A stretch of 64,000 nucleotides of DNA from Edaphochlamys debaryana (taxonomy: Eukaryota; Chlorophyta; Chlorophyceae; Chlamydomonadales): contig JAEHOE010000102.1 in assembly GCA_016858145.1 (NCBI GenBank), forward strand, positions 1 through 64,000, written 5' to 3'. Numbering within the stretch: position 1 is the first letter of the stretch; the number at the start of each line of letters is the position of its first letter. A model generated the notes under the pieces. That model saw only the letters and a list, made by a program, of their open reading frames with translations, did not search any database and was not told the DNA's origin. Both the position numbers and the translations under genes were made by a program. Positions 32,902 to 44,000 of this stretch are shown piece after piece.

Positions 32902-33822
32902 GCGGCCTAGATGCCGCGCCGCAAGTCCAGACTTATACTTTCCTCCGCCGCGCCTGGTGGCTTGACTGCTGGGCTGGGTAAGTGCTGGCCGTTGCTGACT
33001 CCGGTGAGGCTCGCCTGTTCGCATGTCCGGACATGTCGAGGCCCGACCTAAGCGCCACCTCCACCCCGGCCGGCAAGGTCCTCCGCATCAAGCTGCCAAA
33101 ACCCCAGAGTCCCCGACTGAGGGCTGCTTGAGCTGTTGCTGAACGCTGGTCTCAGGGTGGGCGACATGCGAGCGCCACAAGGGCGCAGCGTGCCAGCGGC
33201 AGCTAGACGCCAAGTCCTGATGAATTCTACAAGACCAAATAACGTCATGGGCTCGCGGCAGCGGCTCGCTCGTCACCAAAAGAGCGGCCGCACCAGTCTG
33301 GCCTTCCGCGGCCCGGAGCCCTCAAAACACGAGGAGCGCCCCGCGGCGCAAAGCACAAAGCACCATGCATGCCAGATCCGGCGTGCGTCACCAGTCCCTT
33401 TCTAGGCGTCGGCTCGGGCGCTGAGCATGCCGCCCATGGCTGAGCCCACACCAGCAACCCCACCATACCCTACGAAGGGTCCCTCAGGGTCCTCCCCGAT
33501 GCGTAGACTACCCCTGCAAAGTCATCGGGCACCGAACCCGGCTGCACCCCACCGTGGAGCAAGAATCCTATAGGCCTTGCAGCTCCAGGCCTCGTCGCGC
33601 GCATCCCTACGTCGTCGAGCAAGCTCCACGATCTCCTGAGTCTAACTCCAGCTGCAGCCGCGCTGGCGTCAGGCGGCGCGGGCTGGGCGCGTGTAGATGA
33701 GCTCAATCACCCGGCCGCTAGTATGCACGAGCTCCCATAACGTCCAGTAATGATGTCAGGTCAAGCTGCCTCAGAGGACCGCGGCGCAGGGCGCGGCAGG
33801 GCCGCCGAGAGCCGGCGAGCGC
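32902..33822. other. Intergenic, one short possible exon
   Basis: The region separates the unresolved - strand gene from inhibitor-3. A short + strand frame from the ATG near 33032 (MSRPDLSATSTPAGKVLRIK and a dozen more residues) looks protein-like, but it has no splice partner or domain. No repeats or RNA genes are evident. Confidence 0.35.
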
Positions 33823-34234
33823 TCATGCCACCTCCTTGGGCTGCTCCTCGTCCTCGGGCTTCTGGCAGTCGCATTCCACGTCACTGTCGTCCTCGTCGCT
33901 CCACTCCCCGAACACACGCCGCTTATGGAACTGGCAGCACTCTGCGGGCAGGGCAGGGCAGGGCAGGCGTCAAGTCACGAAGACGGTCCGGGTGGGCTCC
34001 CGCCCCCAAGACTGCGCCACACCTTGAGAGCCTGGGCACCTAACTCTTCGACTTGAATTTCCCGGAGAACTCGTTGATCTCCTGAACGTCCTTAGACCAG
34101 TGGACGCGTTCGTCCTTCTTCTTTCTCCGCGGGACTAGCCGCAATGTAATGGTCTCTGCTACTGGCGCCTTCTGGTCGCTCTCCGCCGCGCCGCCCGCCC
34201 CCTTCAACACTGTCGACGTCTGAGCCGCAGACAT
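33823..34234 (-). CDS. Type-1 protein phosphatase inhibitor-3 (PPP1R11/YPI1 family)
   Basis: Two exons, 34234-34045 and 33941-33823, join through a GTTAGG donor and a GCAG acceptor to give 102 residues, about the usual length for plant inhibitor-3. The product is a small, disordered, heat-stable regulator that binds PP1 catalytic subunits. The family core is clear: TITLRLVPRRKKKDERVHW, in which RVHW matches the PP1-docking RVxF/W type, then NEFSGKFKSKKCCQFHKRR with the Cys pair. The tail is acidic, as in relatives (SDEDDSDVECDC, then PEDEEQPKEVA). The codon at the junction (AAG, Lys) restores the SKKCC motif, which confirms the splice. The start at 34234 is the only upstream ATG in frame. It is divergent from the nucleotide-sugar transporter gene. 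Confidence 0.9.
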
Positions 34235-35035
34235 GGCGTCCCCGTCACGCCATGCCCCGGGGGAGCGGACTGGGTCGTTTGGGACAAGGCTTGCCTAATT
34301 GACGCCGGGGCACTAGTGGTGTGCGCAGTCTCTCTAAAGTGCGTGTGCACGCTGCTTGTAAGGGCAGTGCGACTGTATGCGGCGAAGCGAGACCTGTGTC
34401 TTCCCGGGCAAGAAATGCTGTACCGCATGGGACCCGGCCTCATGGCGCCCGAGTCCCGGACTTCGCTTCGAGCGTGTGTGCTTGGAACGAAGCCAGGAGT
34501 CTCCGATCCGCTCTCAAGCCTTTTTCGCTCCCCACAGCGACCCGTGCAAGTAGTCCATTGCAAGCCCCTTTTGCGCCCGTTCTTGCCTAGCAACCCCGTG
34601 ATCACATCTATTATCTAGGTCAGGCAACGACCCTAAGCTAATCCTGATCGTGAGCTAAGACGAACGGCACGAGTGCTGCATGGCGCCAACCTGACAACAG
34701 CAGCGACACCAGTAGAGGCAGGACCTACAACCCCAGCTTGACGATCAGCTGGTCATGTGGTGGTGCTGAGCCGTGCCCCCGTTGCCTGTTGTGCTGGCGA
34801 TCCGTCGTCGCGACGAGCGACCAGAGGCTGGAGGGCTCGTCTGCATAGCTATCTAGGTATGAGCGTTGCTCGGAGAGGCGTAGGGGTGGGTGGTGCAGGT
34901 CGTCGGCGCGCGCCACACCCCAACGCGCGCTCCCGCCCTCCCGTCCAACCCTGCTTTTGACACGCTTTCCCCCTCCCTTTCCCCGCAAACGCCCACCGCC
35001 CCTCCCCGCCCCCGCAGGCCGGCGGCCCCTTAATC
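34235..35035. promoter_or_regulatory. Divergent intergenic region, inhibitor-3 and transporter
   Basis: The 800 bp between two outward-facing start codons must carry both promoters and leaders. No TATA-like or repeated element stands out. A CCCGCAG acceptor-like site at about 35017 just before the transporter ATG leaves open a 5' UTR intron or an extra first exon for that gene. Confidence 0.4.
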
Positions 35036-38000
35036 ATGACGGGTGATGTGCACAAACCGGGGCAGGCCTTTGAGGCCTACAGCGACCCAAAGCGAGCCAA
35101 AGTGCACGTGTCCTATGGCTTCAAAGTGGCCCTCGTCGCCCTAGACTGCGTCTTCCTAGGTGAGGCCGCAGCGTCCTGCAGGGCAGGGGCAGCCGGCTTA
35201 CGGCTGCTGCCCGGCTTCGTCCGGGACCATTGCTGCACGCACCTGCATACGGCGTCAGGTGTCCGTTGTCAGGTCGTCGCGACTGTCGTTCTTGCCGGCG
35301 AGGACCCTCGCGGGGCTGGTGGGGAAACGCCCCCTGGCCATGTGGGTTGGCAGGTCCCAGCTGATGGGTAGCGCTGGGGGAATAGGAGCTGGTGTGAAGG
35401 GGGCAAGGCGGAGGCACACGACCTCCACTGGGTTCCCCACCCACCCCACGGCCCATCCTGCCGCGCTCAACAAACCTTTCTTTGCGCCCCTGGGCCTGCA
35501 GTCCGTGCTGTTGCTCCTACGCCTACGGAGAAGGACTTCTCCGCCCTTTCCCTGCGAGGCGTCGCGATGATGTCCTCCGCTGCCCTCCAACTCCCGCCCA
35601 CCCACCCCCCTCCTGCCTGCCCCTCCCACCCACCCCCAGGCCTGCAGCCGGTGCTGGTGCACCTGTCCAAGAACAGCAAGGGGACGTACTCGTTCCACCC
35701 CGTGGCGGTGGGTGGGAGAGGGGAGGGGGAGAGGGGTTTGGGGGGAGGGGACACGTGGGTCGGGAGGGCGAGAGGGGGCACATCGTCAATCCATCCCGTC
35801 GCGGCGGTGGGAAGGGACAACTGGGTTGGAAAGGGGGAAGGGGCAAAGGGGCACGTGGGTCGGGAAGGGGCTGAAGCCACAGAGGGGCGGCGGAAGCGTG
35901 GGCAGATGAGGGGGGGGGGGCGAGGCAGGGGGCCAGGGGACCTCAGCGGTCAACTTCGCGGCCAGGACCGAGCTAGCACGGGCCTGGGTGTCTGGGTCGT
36001 TCCACACGGGCCCGTGATGGGGTGTTTCAGGCGACTGGCCCTCAGGGTGCACCAGCGTCGGGAGCAAGCGCGGCACCCAACAGCAGTAGCGGCTCACCGA
36101 GGGGCAGCCTGCGTGGCCGACTGGGCTTGCCGGCCTTGCAGCCGGGGGCCCTAGGGCTGCCCTTGTGCTGGGGGCAGTGTGGGCACTGCGACGGACAGCC
36201 GGCGCCAGCGGGAGCGTCCTGGAACTAGTCCGCCCAGTGCCGCACCCCTGGGTTGAGGACGCTTGGCGGTGGCAGGCGCTGGACTGTGTGAGAGCTGCTC
36301 GTGTATGGGCGCTAGACTGTGTGTGAGGGCTAAGAAGTCACAGCGCAGGGCCTTCGCAAAGACTCCCCTTCAGCCCCCGTTCACCATCCCTCCCCTTCCC
36401 CCCAGGTGAACTTCATGGTGGAGCTGGCCAAGACGCTGTTCGCCATCATAGTGCTGTTCTTCACGGTGGGGGTGCGGGGTGGGGGGTCGTCGGGTTGGAG
36501 GTGGGGGCGGGGGTGCGGCCGGCATGCCAGGCGGGTGGAATGTGGGCGGGGTGCGGGGGGGATGGAGGGACCAAGGCCGAGGGAGGACCTTGCGGATGGG
36601 TGTGATGGGGGCCCCTCGAGGAGCTGGGGCTGGGGGTGCCGGCAGCGGGGTGCCGGTAGGGAGGGCCTGGCCAAGGCATGGGCCAAAGGCGCCGGCGAGG
36701 GTTGGGTATTGTCGGGGTCACGGAGGCCCGAGCGAGGGGCGGGGGAGGGAGGGTTACTAGAGAGAAGGGCTGGGAGGGGGGGCAGATGGACCCTCCATGC
36801 GACCGGGCTCCTAGCCCCTAGCTCCCGCCGGCCAGCCGTCAACCCACGCCCATCTGACTCCAGCCCCCTTCTCCCGCCTCCCCGCCCCCCCCAGGGCACC
36901 GGCCGCACCGGCACGCCCATGTACCGCTCCGTCCGCTCCTTCCTGGTGGACGCGCACCACAACAAGCTGCTGGCGGTGCCGGCGGCGCTGTACGCGGTGA
37001 ACAACAGTCTCAAGTTCAGCATGCAGGTGGGGAAGGGGGAGGGGAGGGAAGGGAGGGGGGGGGAGGGGGGAAAAGGGGGGCAGTAGTAGGTAGGGGAGGT
37101 TGGAGGGGCGCCGGGGTGCGTGCAGGGCAGGTGCGCAGGGGGTAGGTGGGTAGGTGGCCGCTCGTAACAGGGCCGTAGGCGAGCGGGGCAGCGCGCGGGA
37201 TACCGTAGGATGGCGGAGCCCAGGGCCCAGACGTGGGCCTTCACAAGTGCCGCCGGCGCAATCCGGCTCAGCTCGCCCTCCCTCCACCGCCAGTACCCCC
37301 TTCTTTCCTCCTGGCCCTCTCTCCCCAGTGACCCGCTAAGAAACAGGCGTCGCCCTCCCCCTCCCTCTCCTCCCTCCTGCCACGCGACTTCCCCCCCCAG
37401 CTCTTCTTCCGCCCCACCACCACCAAGATGCTGGGCAACCTCAAGATCTTTACCATCGCGCTGCTTATGAAGGCCGTCATGCGCCGCAACTTCAACGTCA
37501 TCCAGTGGGAGGCGCTGTTCCTGCTGGTGGCGGGTGAGGGGGGGGGCTGGGGGGGGGGGGAAGGGGTGCGGGGGGAAGGAGCGGGGAGGGGGGCAGGTGG
37601 AGGGGAGACGGGAGGGGGTAAGGGGGAGGGACGGTGCTGTGGGAGGCGCTTTTCCCGCAGGTGCTGGGTGAGGGGGTTGGGGAGAGGGAAGGGGGGCGAC
37701 GGCAAGGCCAGGAGATAGGCACGGCAAGGCGTCGTGGGACGAGGCGCCCGCCGCACCGCCCTTCCCACCTCCCTCCGCCCCTTTGCAGACCCTCCTGCGT
37801 CTGCTCCGCCCTCCTCCTCCTCCCGCCCCCGCCGCCTCGTCCTCTCGCTTGAGCAAAAATCCCCCCCCTCCCCCCCCAGGCATCACCATTAACCAGCTGC
37901 AGTCCTGCGGCTCCGGGCCCAACCCCGACCTCAACGTGCCCCTCGTCCCCGCCGTGCTGTGCACGCTGGGCACTGTGACCGTGCCCGCCGCCGCCTCGGT

Positions 38001-40301
38001 GTACAACGAGTTCGCGCTCAAGAAGCACATGGACACCAGCGTGCACCTGCAGGTGGGGGTGGGGAGTGGGGGTTGCCTGGGATGTAGCATGTCGCGACGC
38101 ACGATAGACACGGGAAGCGAAATGAAGGCATTTACATGGACACCAGCGTGCACCGCAGACCGGTGTGGGGATGGGAGGATGGAATTTGTGTGTCTGCCGG
38201 GCTAGGAAAGGTCAAGGGACGGTTAAGAGCACATGGATACCAGTGTGCACCTGCAGGTGGGGAGGGTGGGGGGGGGCCGAGGGTGGGGGTGTGTAGGTAT
38301 CATCTTGGCGTCTGTCGGCTAGCCACAGACCTGTGAGAGCACATGGACACTAGCGTGCACCTGCAGGTGGGGGTTGGGGCCGGGGGAGGGGGGGGGGGTG
38401 GAGTGTATGCCATACCTTCAGGGGACTCGGGTACATCTCCACGTGGACACCAGCGTGAACGTGCAGGTGGAGTGGGTTGTTGGGAGGGAGGGGGGGGGGG
38501 TTAGCAGCGTGCACATGCAGGTGTGGTCGGAAGCCGGGGCGACGCGCGGTGAATGCGGGAAGTGAATAGTACGGTACCTGCTGTCGGTTGAGACAGCGTA
38601 GAGAGGACGTCAGCGAGCGCGTACACAGCGTCTGTGGGTTACGGGGCAGGGCGCGGCTCGAGGGAAGCACAGGGACGCCGGAGTTGACGGCAGGAGCAAG
38701 GGCTGAGGGCGGGGCCTGCTTTGCCTGCTTCTGCTTCACACGCCTCCGCGCTCACGCAGCCTGCTCCGCCTGACAGCCCCTCTGCCTCACCTCTCCGGAG
38801 TTCTTCCCACACTTCTGCGGTGAAGTGCAATCCTGCTTCACTCCCCCCCTCCCTCCTAACCTCCCTCGGCCCCTCCTCCCTCGCCCCTCTGCCTGCCACC
38901 TCCCCAGAACTTCTTCCTCTACTTCTACGGCGCTGTGTTCAACTTTGCCTTCCTGACCGTCACCGCCATCCACAACCGGCAGCACCTGGGGGAGATGTTC
39001 CAGGGTGAGCGCGGGGCCCAGGGGGGCGGGACGGCAAGGGGAGGGTGTGGTGGGAGGAGGCGGGAGGCATGGGGGATGGGGGATAGGGGATGGGGTGCCA
39101 CAGGGCTAGAGTGAGGCCCCAGCGTGTGGCTAGGCGGGAGGGCATGTGGGTCGGGCGGGGGGGGGGCCAGATGGGATGAGGGGTCCCGGATGCGGCCTTC
39201 GCCGTAGTGTGCCCTGCCCCCCCTCCCCCTCTCCCCCTGCAGGCCTGTCGCTCATCACGTACCTGCTCATTGCCAACAACGCAGCGCAGGTGGGAGCGGG
39301 GTGGGGTGGAGTGAGGGGTTGCGGGGGAGGCTGTAGGCACGGGCGCTGGTGGGGGCGAGAATGAGGAGGAACTCCCCCCTCTCCCCTCTGTCACAACACC
39401 TTGTCATAAACATCGCTCTTCCGCCTCCCCCCCCAGGGCGTGCTCTCCTCCTTCTGTAACCATCCACCCCCCTCCCTCCCTCTACCCCCTCACCCCCCCC
39501 CCCCAGGGCGTGCTGTCCTCCTTCTTCTACAAGTTCGCCGACACCATCCTCAAGAAGTACTCCTCCACCATCGCCACCATCTGGACCGCGCTGCTGTCCT
39601 TTGCGCTGTTCGGCCACGCGCTCACCATCAACTTCTTCCTGGGCGTGTCCATCGTGTTCGTGTCCATGCACCAGGTGGGGGGCGGGGGGGGCCGGAGGGG
39701 GGTGGGGTGTGTATGGGAGGGCACGCGCTCACCATCAACTTCTTCCTGGGCGTGTCCATCGTGTTCTTGTCCATGCACCAGGTGGGGGGCGGGGGGGCGG
39801 GTGTGTGTGTTTGGGGAGGGGAAGGAGGGGGTGGGGGGCGGATGTGGGCGTTGGGTCTGAGGCTGGGAATGGGGCTTGGGCAGGGGCGGGGTCGGGGGTT
39901 CTGTCCGGGCGGGCAAGAGCTCGCAGGGGGGCTGACATGTCAAGGGCAGCGTGGGGCTTCGTCAGACCAACGAAGACCTGGCCGCTCAGGATGCTCGGTG
40001 TAACCCTGCCCGCGCCCCCGCCCGCCCCTGCTCCTCGGACCCTTTCCTTCCGCGCCCTTCCCTGCCCTTCGAGCCTTCACCCAGAGTAACCCCCCTCCCC
40101 CTCGGCCCCTTCTCCCCCTCCCCCCATCCCCCCCAGTTCTTCACGTACGGCGACAAGCCCAAGGTGGGGGAGCCGCGGCCCAAGATGCTCTACTCGCCCT
40201 CCCTGGACCACATCGCCCTGGCGGCGGCGGGGCAGGCGGGGGCGGTGGGGGCGGGGCCGGGCGAGGGAGCCGACCTGCGGCGGCCGCTGCTACCGCGGTA
40301 G
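35036..40301 (+). CDS. Golgi nucleotide-sugar transporter (SLC35A/CMP-sialic acid transporter-like)
   Basis: Ten exons: 35036-35159, 35640-35707, 36406-36465, 36895-37026, 37401-37533, 37880-38052, 38908-39004, 39243-39289, 39507-39674 and 40137-40301 (TAG). All are GT-AG with consistent phases, giving 388 residues. The product is a polytopic membrane protein of the nucleotide-sugar transporter family, which exchanges a cytosolic nucleotide sugar for the nucleoside monophosphate in the Golgi or ER lumen. Family landmarks: [35 protein letters not shown] (the A/Y-x-x-N-N signature), [24 protein letters not shown] (the E-x-x-x-K near helix 7) and [14 protein letters not shown] with [16 protein letters not shown]. 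The closest human relatives would be SLC35A members; substrate cannot be read from sequence. Several introns carry decayed copies of the neighbouring exon ends. The start could lie in an additional upstream exon. Confidence 0.9.
35484..35520 (+). repeat. Decayed copy of transporter exon 2 start
   Basis: GGGCCTGCAGTCCGTGCTG, then TTGCTCC, echoes AGGCCTGCAGCCGGTGCTG, then GTGCACC at the exon starting 35640. The acceptor AG has become GG. It lies in the preceding intron, 155 bp upstream. Confidence 0.65.
37635..37675 (+). repeat. Decayed copy of transporter exon 5 end and donor
   Basis: GTGGGAGGCGCTTTTCCCGC, then AGGTGCTGGGTGAGGGGG, echoes the exon end at 37505-37533 plus donor (GTGGGAGGCGCTGTTCCTGC, then TGGTGGCGGGTGAGGGGG). 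It lies 130 bp into the intron, and the donor GTGAGG is preserved. Confidence 0.75.
38027..38470 (+). repeat. ~100-bp-period array of an exon end with its 5' splice site
   Basis: The exon 6 end and donor at 38027-38056 (ACATGGACACCAGCGTGCAC, then CTGCAG|GTGGGG) recur at 38134 (truncated), 38231, 38341 and 38441, with a weaker trace near 38508. Spacing is 97-110 bp. The copies at 38231 and 38341 keep CTGCAG|GTGGGG intact, and the 38441 copy keeps GTGCAG|GTGGAG. The first unit is coding; the rest lie in the intron. Each retained GT could act as an alternative donor. Confidence 0.92.
38778..38841 (+). repeat. Decayed copy of transporter exon 7 start
   Basis: CCCTCTGCCTCACCTCTCCG, then GAGTTCTTCCCACACTTCTGCGG, echoes CCCTCTGCCTGCCACCTCCC, then CAGAACTTCTTCCTCTACTTCTACGG at 38886-38931. 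The acceptor AG is GG in the copy. It lies about 108 bp upstream of the real junction. Confidence 0.75.
39426..39459 (+). repeat. Copy of transporter exon 9 start with intact acceptor
   Basis: CCCCCCCCAGGGCGTGCTCT, then CCTCCTTCTGTAAC, repeats the acceptor and start of the exon at 39507 (CAG, GGCGTGCTGTCCTCCTTCTT), 70 bp upstream. The AG is preserved, so it is a potential cryptic 3' splice site. Confidence 0.8.
39719..39797 (+). repeat. Near-perfect copy of transporter exon 9 end and donor
   Basis: About 60 bp of the exon end (codons for [15 protein letters not shown] and SMHQ) plus the donor GTGGGGGGCGGGGG are repeated 107 bp downstream with only two or three changes. This is the least decayed echo in the window and so probably the youngest. 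The duplicate donor is intact. Confidence 0.92.
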
Positions 40302-41078
40302 CGGGGCGGGGTGGGGTCGGGGCCTGGGCGGGTTGGGGGTGGGGTGGGGTGAGGCTGGGCCGGGAAAGGGATGGAGGGGCGTGAGCAGGGCCTGGGGGGA
40401 GGGGGGGAAAGGGGGCGGGGGCAGCGCTCCGGGAGGCGAGCCGTTGATGGGAGAGATGGGTTCATGGGCACTGGCTGTTCTCGCGCTTGGGCGGGGAGGC
40501 GGGGCGAAAGGTGCATGTGGAAGGGGGGCGGGAGGGCGGGAACGGCGCAGCTGGCTGCATTGCACTTGGTGCTGGCTAGAATTGAGTCGCGGGCGTAAGG
40601 CAGGGCCGGCGTGAGAGCGTGCGCGCGCGTGCGCCTGACCCCTGCGGAGGGAGGAGTACAGTTGGGCGCTAGATTGCAGCTTGCAGCAGGTGGGGGGTAG
40701 CCTAGGTAGACGGAGTGGGAGCACGGAGGAGAGGCAGAGGGACAGAGCTTAGTGACCTGGGGGGTCAGCGGGGGTGTGGGCCTGGCCACTGGGGGCCACT
40801 GCGTGTGCGGGCCCTGTGTCATCAGGCGCGCGCCGTGAACCATGTAACAGCAATGTCTGCCTCCTCACTGCGCGGCGTGGTCGGGGCTGCAACATGCGGC
40901 CACTCAACTGTGGTACGTGTGTCGTACATGTCACGAGTGGGACTTGGGGTTTGAGCCCCCGCTGGCCCCTGCCCCGCTTGCCGATCACCACCTGCTGTCG
41001 ACCCTCCCGCCATCATACTGACTGCCCTCGCGCAACATCTAGAGCTATTTAGCCACGCGCTAGCGACTACTTACTCCC
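40302..41078. other. Intergenic, transporter to tubulin cofactor E
   Basis: No coding exon was recognised between these two + strand genes. A GC-rich start gives way to average sequence. It includes the likely 3' UTR of the transporter with a TGTAA at 40843, then the promoter/leader of the next gene. Confidence 0.5.
40843..40847 (+). terminator. Candidate TGTAA polyadenylation signal of the transporter gene
   Basis: This is the first TGTAA seen after the stop at 40301, implying a ~540-nt 3' UTR, a normal size for volvocine genes. The word is short and could be by chance. Confidence 0.4.
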
Positions 41079-44000
41079 ATGGCCACGCCGGCCGTGGGAT
41101 GCCGCGTGCGGATCCTCAAGGACTATGCCACGGTCCGCTACGTAGGGCCCGTCAACGGCCAAGAGGGAACCTGGGTTGGAGTGGAGTGGGACGACCCGAC
41201 GCGTGGAAAGCACGATGGGAGCACCGGCGGGACTCGCTACTTTGATTGCGTGTCCAAGCTGCCGACAGCCGGTTCGTTCGTGCGCATTGAGCGCGTGAGC
41301 TTTGGAGCGTTCCTGCTGGACGCGTTGAAGGCGCGATACTTCAATGAGACAGCCGAGCATGGCGAGAATGTCGCGGAAGACGAGCTGTATGTGCACACTT
41401 CGCGCAAGCGGCGCGTGATGGTGCAAATGGTCGGCGAGGAAAAGATTAGCGCGCGACAACGCCAAATCGACGCTCTGGCGTCCGCCCGTCTCGTGGGGAT
41501 GGACGTGAGCGCCCTGGTGAGTCGGGGATTTCCCCGCCACCCCCCGCCCTTTCCGGGTCCAATACGCCAGGCCGCAGCTCGTAGTAGTAGTCCTTGGCCA
41601 CCCTCCGGCGCATACTCCCGCGTATGGGTCAAGCTTGGGGGCACAGACAACGTTTTGGCGAGGAGGGAGTGGCGAGGTTGAGGTATCGTCAAGCCTCCGC
41701 CCCGTTCCCCCTTCCTAGCCCAGTACTAACCTCCAAACCACTCCCCTACCCCACCACAGGGCAACACCGAGGAGGTCTCTACGGCGCTGCCGTCCCTGAC
41801 CCAGGTGGGGCCGGAGAACGCGGCACCGCAGTCCTCCTGGGGCCCGCCCTTGACAACCCCACCCTAGAACCCTCAACCCTCCACTCCAATCCTAACCTTC
41901 CCCTCGACACACACGCCTCCCCCTTACCCCCCACCCCACCACTTCCGCCAGCTGGACCTCACCTGCAACCTCCTTTCTGAGTGGGCCTTCGCCGAGGGCC
42001 TGGCCGGGGCCCTGCCGGGCCTAACGGTCCTCAACCTGAGCGAAAACCGCATACGGGTGGGCAAGGCACCGCGGACTGCAGGATGGGGGAGACACAGGGG
42101 CATGCAGTGCTGGGGCCCATACCCAGACCATAGCAGCCGAGACCAACTCGGGCCGCTCCCTCTCACCTCTGACCGTACCATACGGCCGGGGCTTGGGCCG
42201 TGCCCTGGGGTTTCCTCCTGCGGTTGCCGGAACACCCTCACCGCCGGACAGCGACGCGATCGAGGCATGAGGCCCTGCTGCCCTCGTGGTCCTTCCTGTC
42301 CGTCGGGCGAGCTGCTGCGGGGCCCTGCTGCTGGGTGGTCACCCAACCCCCTGATCCCCGAGCCCTGACCATGTTCCTTCCGTCACCTCCTGTCCCCCCT
42401 CCTGCCCCCCCCCTCCTGCCCCCCCTCCTGCGCCCAGGTGCCTGCTGCGCCCTCGGCCTCGCTGGCGGGCCTGCGGGTGCTGGTGCTGAACGACTGCGGG
42501 CTGGGCTGGGGGCAGGTGGGGGAGGGGTGGTGTAAGAGGGGGTGGGGGTGGGCTTGACTGCGAGGATGGCGTGGGCTTGGGTGCGAACCGGTTGACGAGT
42601 TGGGCGCGCGCAGGTGAGAGGCGACTGGCTAGGGAGGTATATGCGGGTGGGAGTGTGCTCATGCTGCTCCTCCTCTCATCTCCTCACGTGGCCTCACCTC
42701 CTGCCTTTTCCCCGCTTGCCACCCCAGGTCCTGGTCCTGGCCCCCCGCCTGCCCTCCCTCCGCGAGCTGCACCTCTGCGGCAACCCCCTGCACCGCCTGG
42801 CGGCGCCCGGGGGGCAGGGGGCATGGGGGGAGGGGGAGGCGGCGATGGAGGCGGGGAAAGGGGAGGGGGAGGAGCAAGGGAAGGAGGCGATGGAGGCGGG
42901 GGCGCAGGCGCTCGCGGGGCTGTTCCCTCACCTCGAGGTGCGCGGGGGCTGTGGTGAAGGTGGGGAGGCAGGGCCGAGGTGCCGACGAGGCGCTCACCGG
43001 TACCGGGGCTCACCGGGGCCTCGCGGGGCTGGCCAAAGCGGCCCAACGGTATGGGGGCAGGGGGGCAGGGGGGCAGGTGTGCGGGCTTGGGAGCACGCAG
43101 AGGAGGGTCTTATAGAGACCATGTGGGGCCGGCCGCCAGGGGACGGGCCTAGCCAAGGCCTTCCGCCCACCCTCCGCCGCCAGCCCTTCTTACCTCACGC
43201 CGGCTTCCGGTCCTTCCCCTCCGTGTCAGGTCCTGACCCTGGAGGAGACCTCCCTCGAGGGCTGGGCCTCCCTGGGCCTGCTGTCCCGCCTGCCCGCCCT
43301 CTCCCGCCTCCACGTGGGCGGCAACCCCGGCATCAACAACTTCCACTACCCGGGCCCACCCGGGGCCCAACCGGGCCCACCAGGCCCAAAGCCGGCCGCC
43401 CTTCCAGCTGCTGCCGACGCGGCCTCACCCTCGCCGGCGGCCTCACCCGCTGGCCCCAGCGGCGCGAGTACGGGCCAGGATCAACCGTCGTCGTCGGCTG
43501 CCGTACGTGCGGAGCCGGAGCCGCCGTTCGGGCGGTTGGTGGCGCTGTTCGCTGGCGGCTGCGGAGTGTCGGACTGGGCCGGCGTCAGCGAGCTGGACCG
43601 CTTCCCAGCACTCAGGTACTGCACGGCCACGTGGCTTGGCATCTGAGAGCAAGGGGGAATGGGTGGTGGACTGCATGGGCATGGCAAGGGGGGCATAGCC
43701 CACGGGCGTCACGGCTGACATGGAGACCCCCCTTACTGGACGCGGCAGCAAACTACTTTTCCGCCTGCGTCCCGCAACAGTAATCACATGGCCGGATTCC
43801 TTACGTCAAGCCCTACAATCGTACTAGGTGCAAGCTGCGGGACGCAGGCGGAAACTGCAACCCTTGGGGTTACAAGGTTACACACGGTTTTAGGGCCGGA
43901 CCGGACTGGTCACCAAACTCCACCGACGCACCGGGACGACCATACATGGTGCCAAAAGACCATAGGATAGCAATGGGGGACGTGGATAGGGTGCTCATGC

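Noticed and set aside
33032..33130. A 32-codon + strand frame with a protein-like sequence
   Set aside because: There is no domain, no convincing donor or acceptor and no neighbouring exon. It is kept only as a remark in the intergenic entry.
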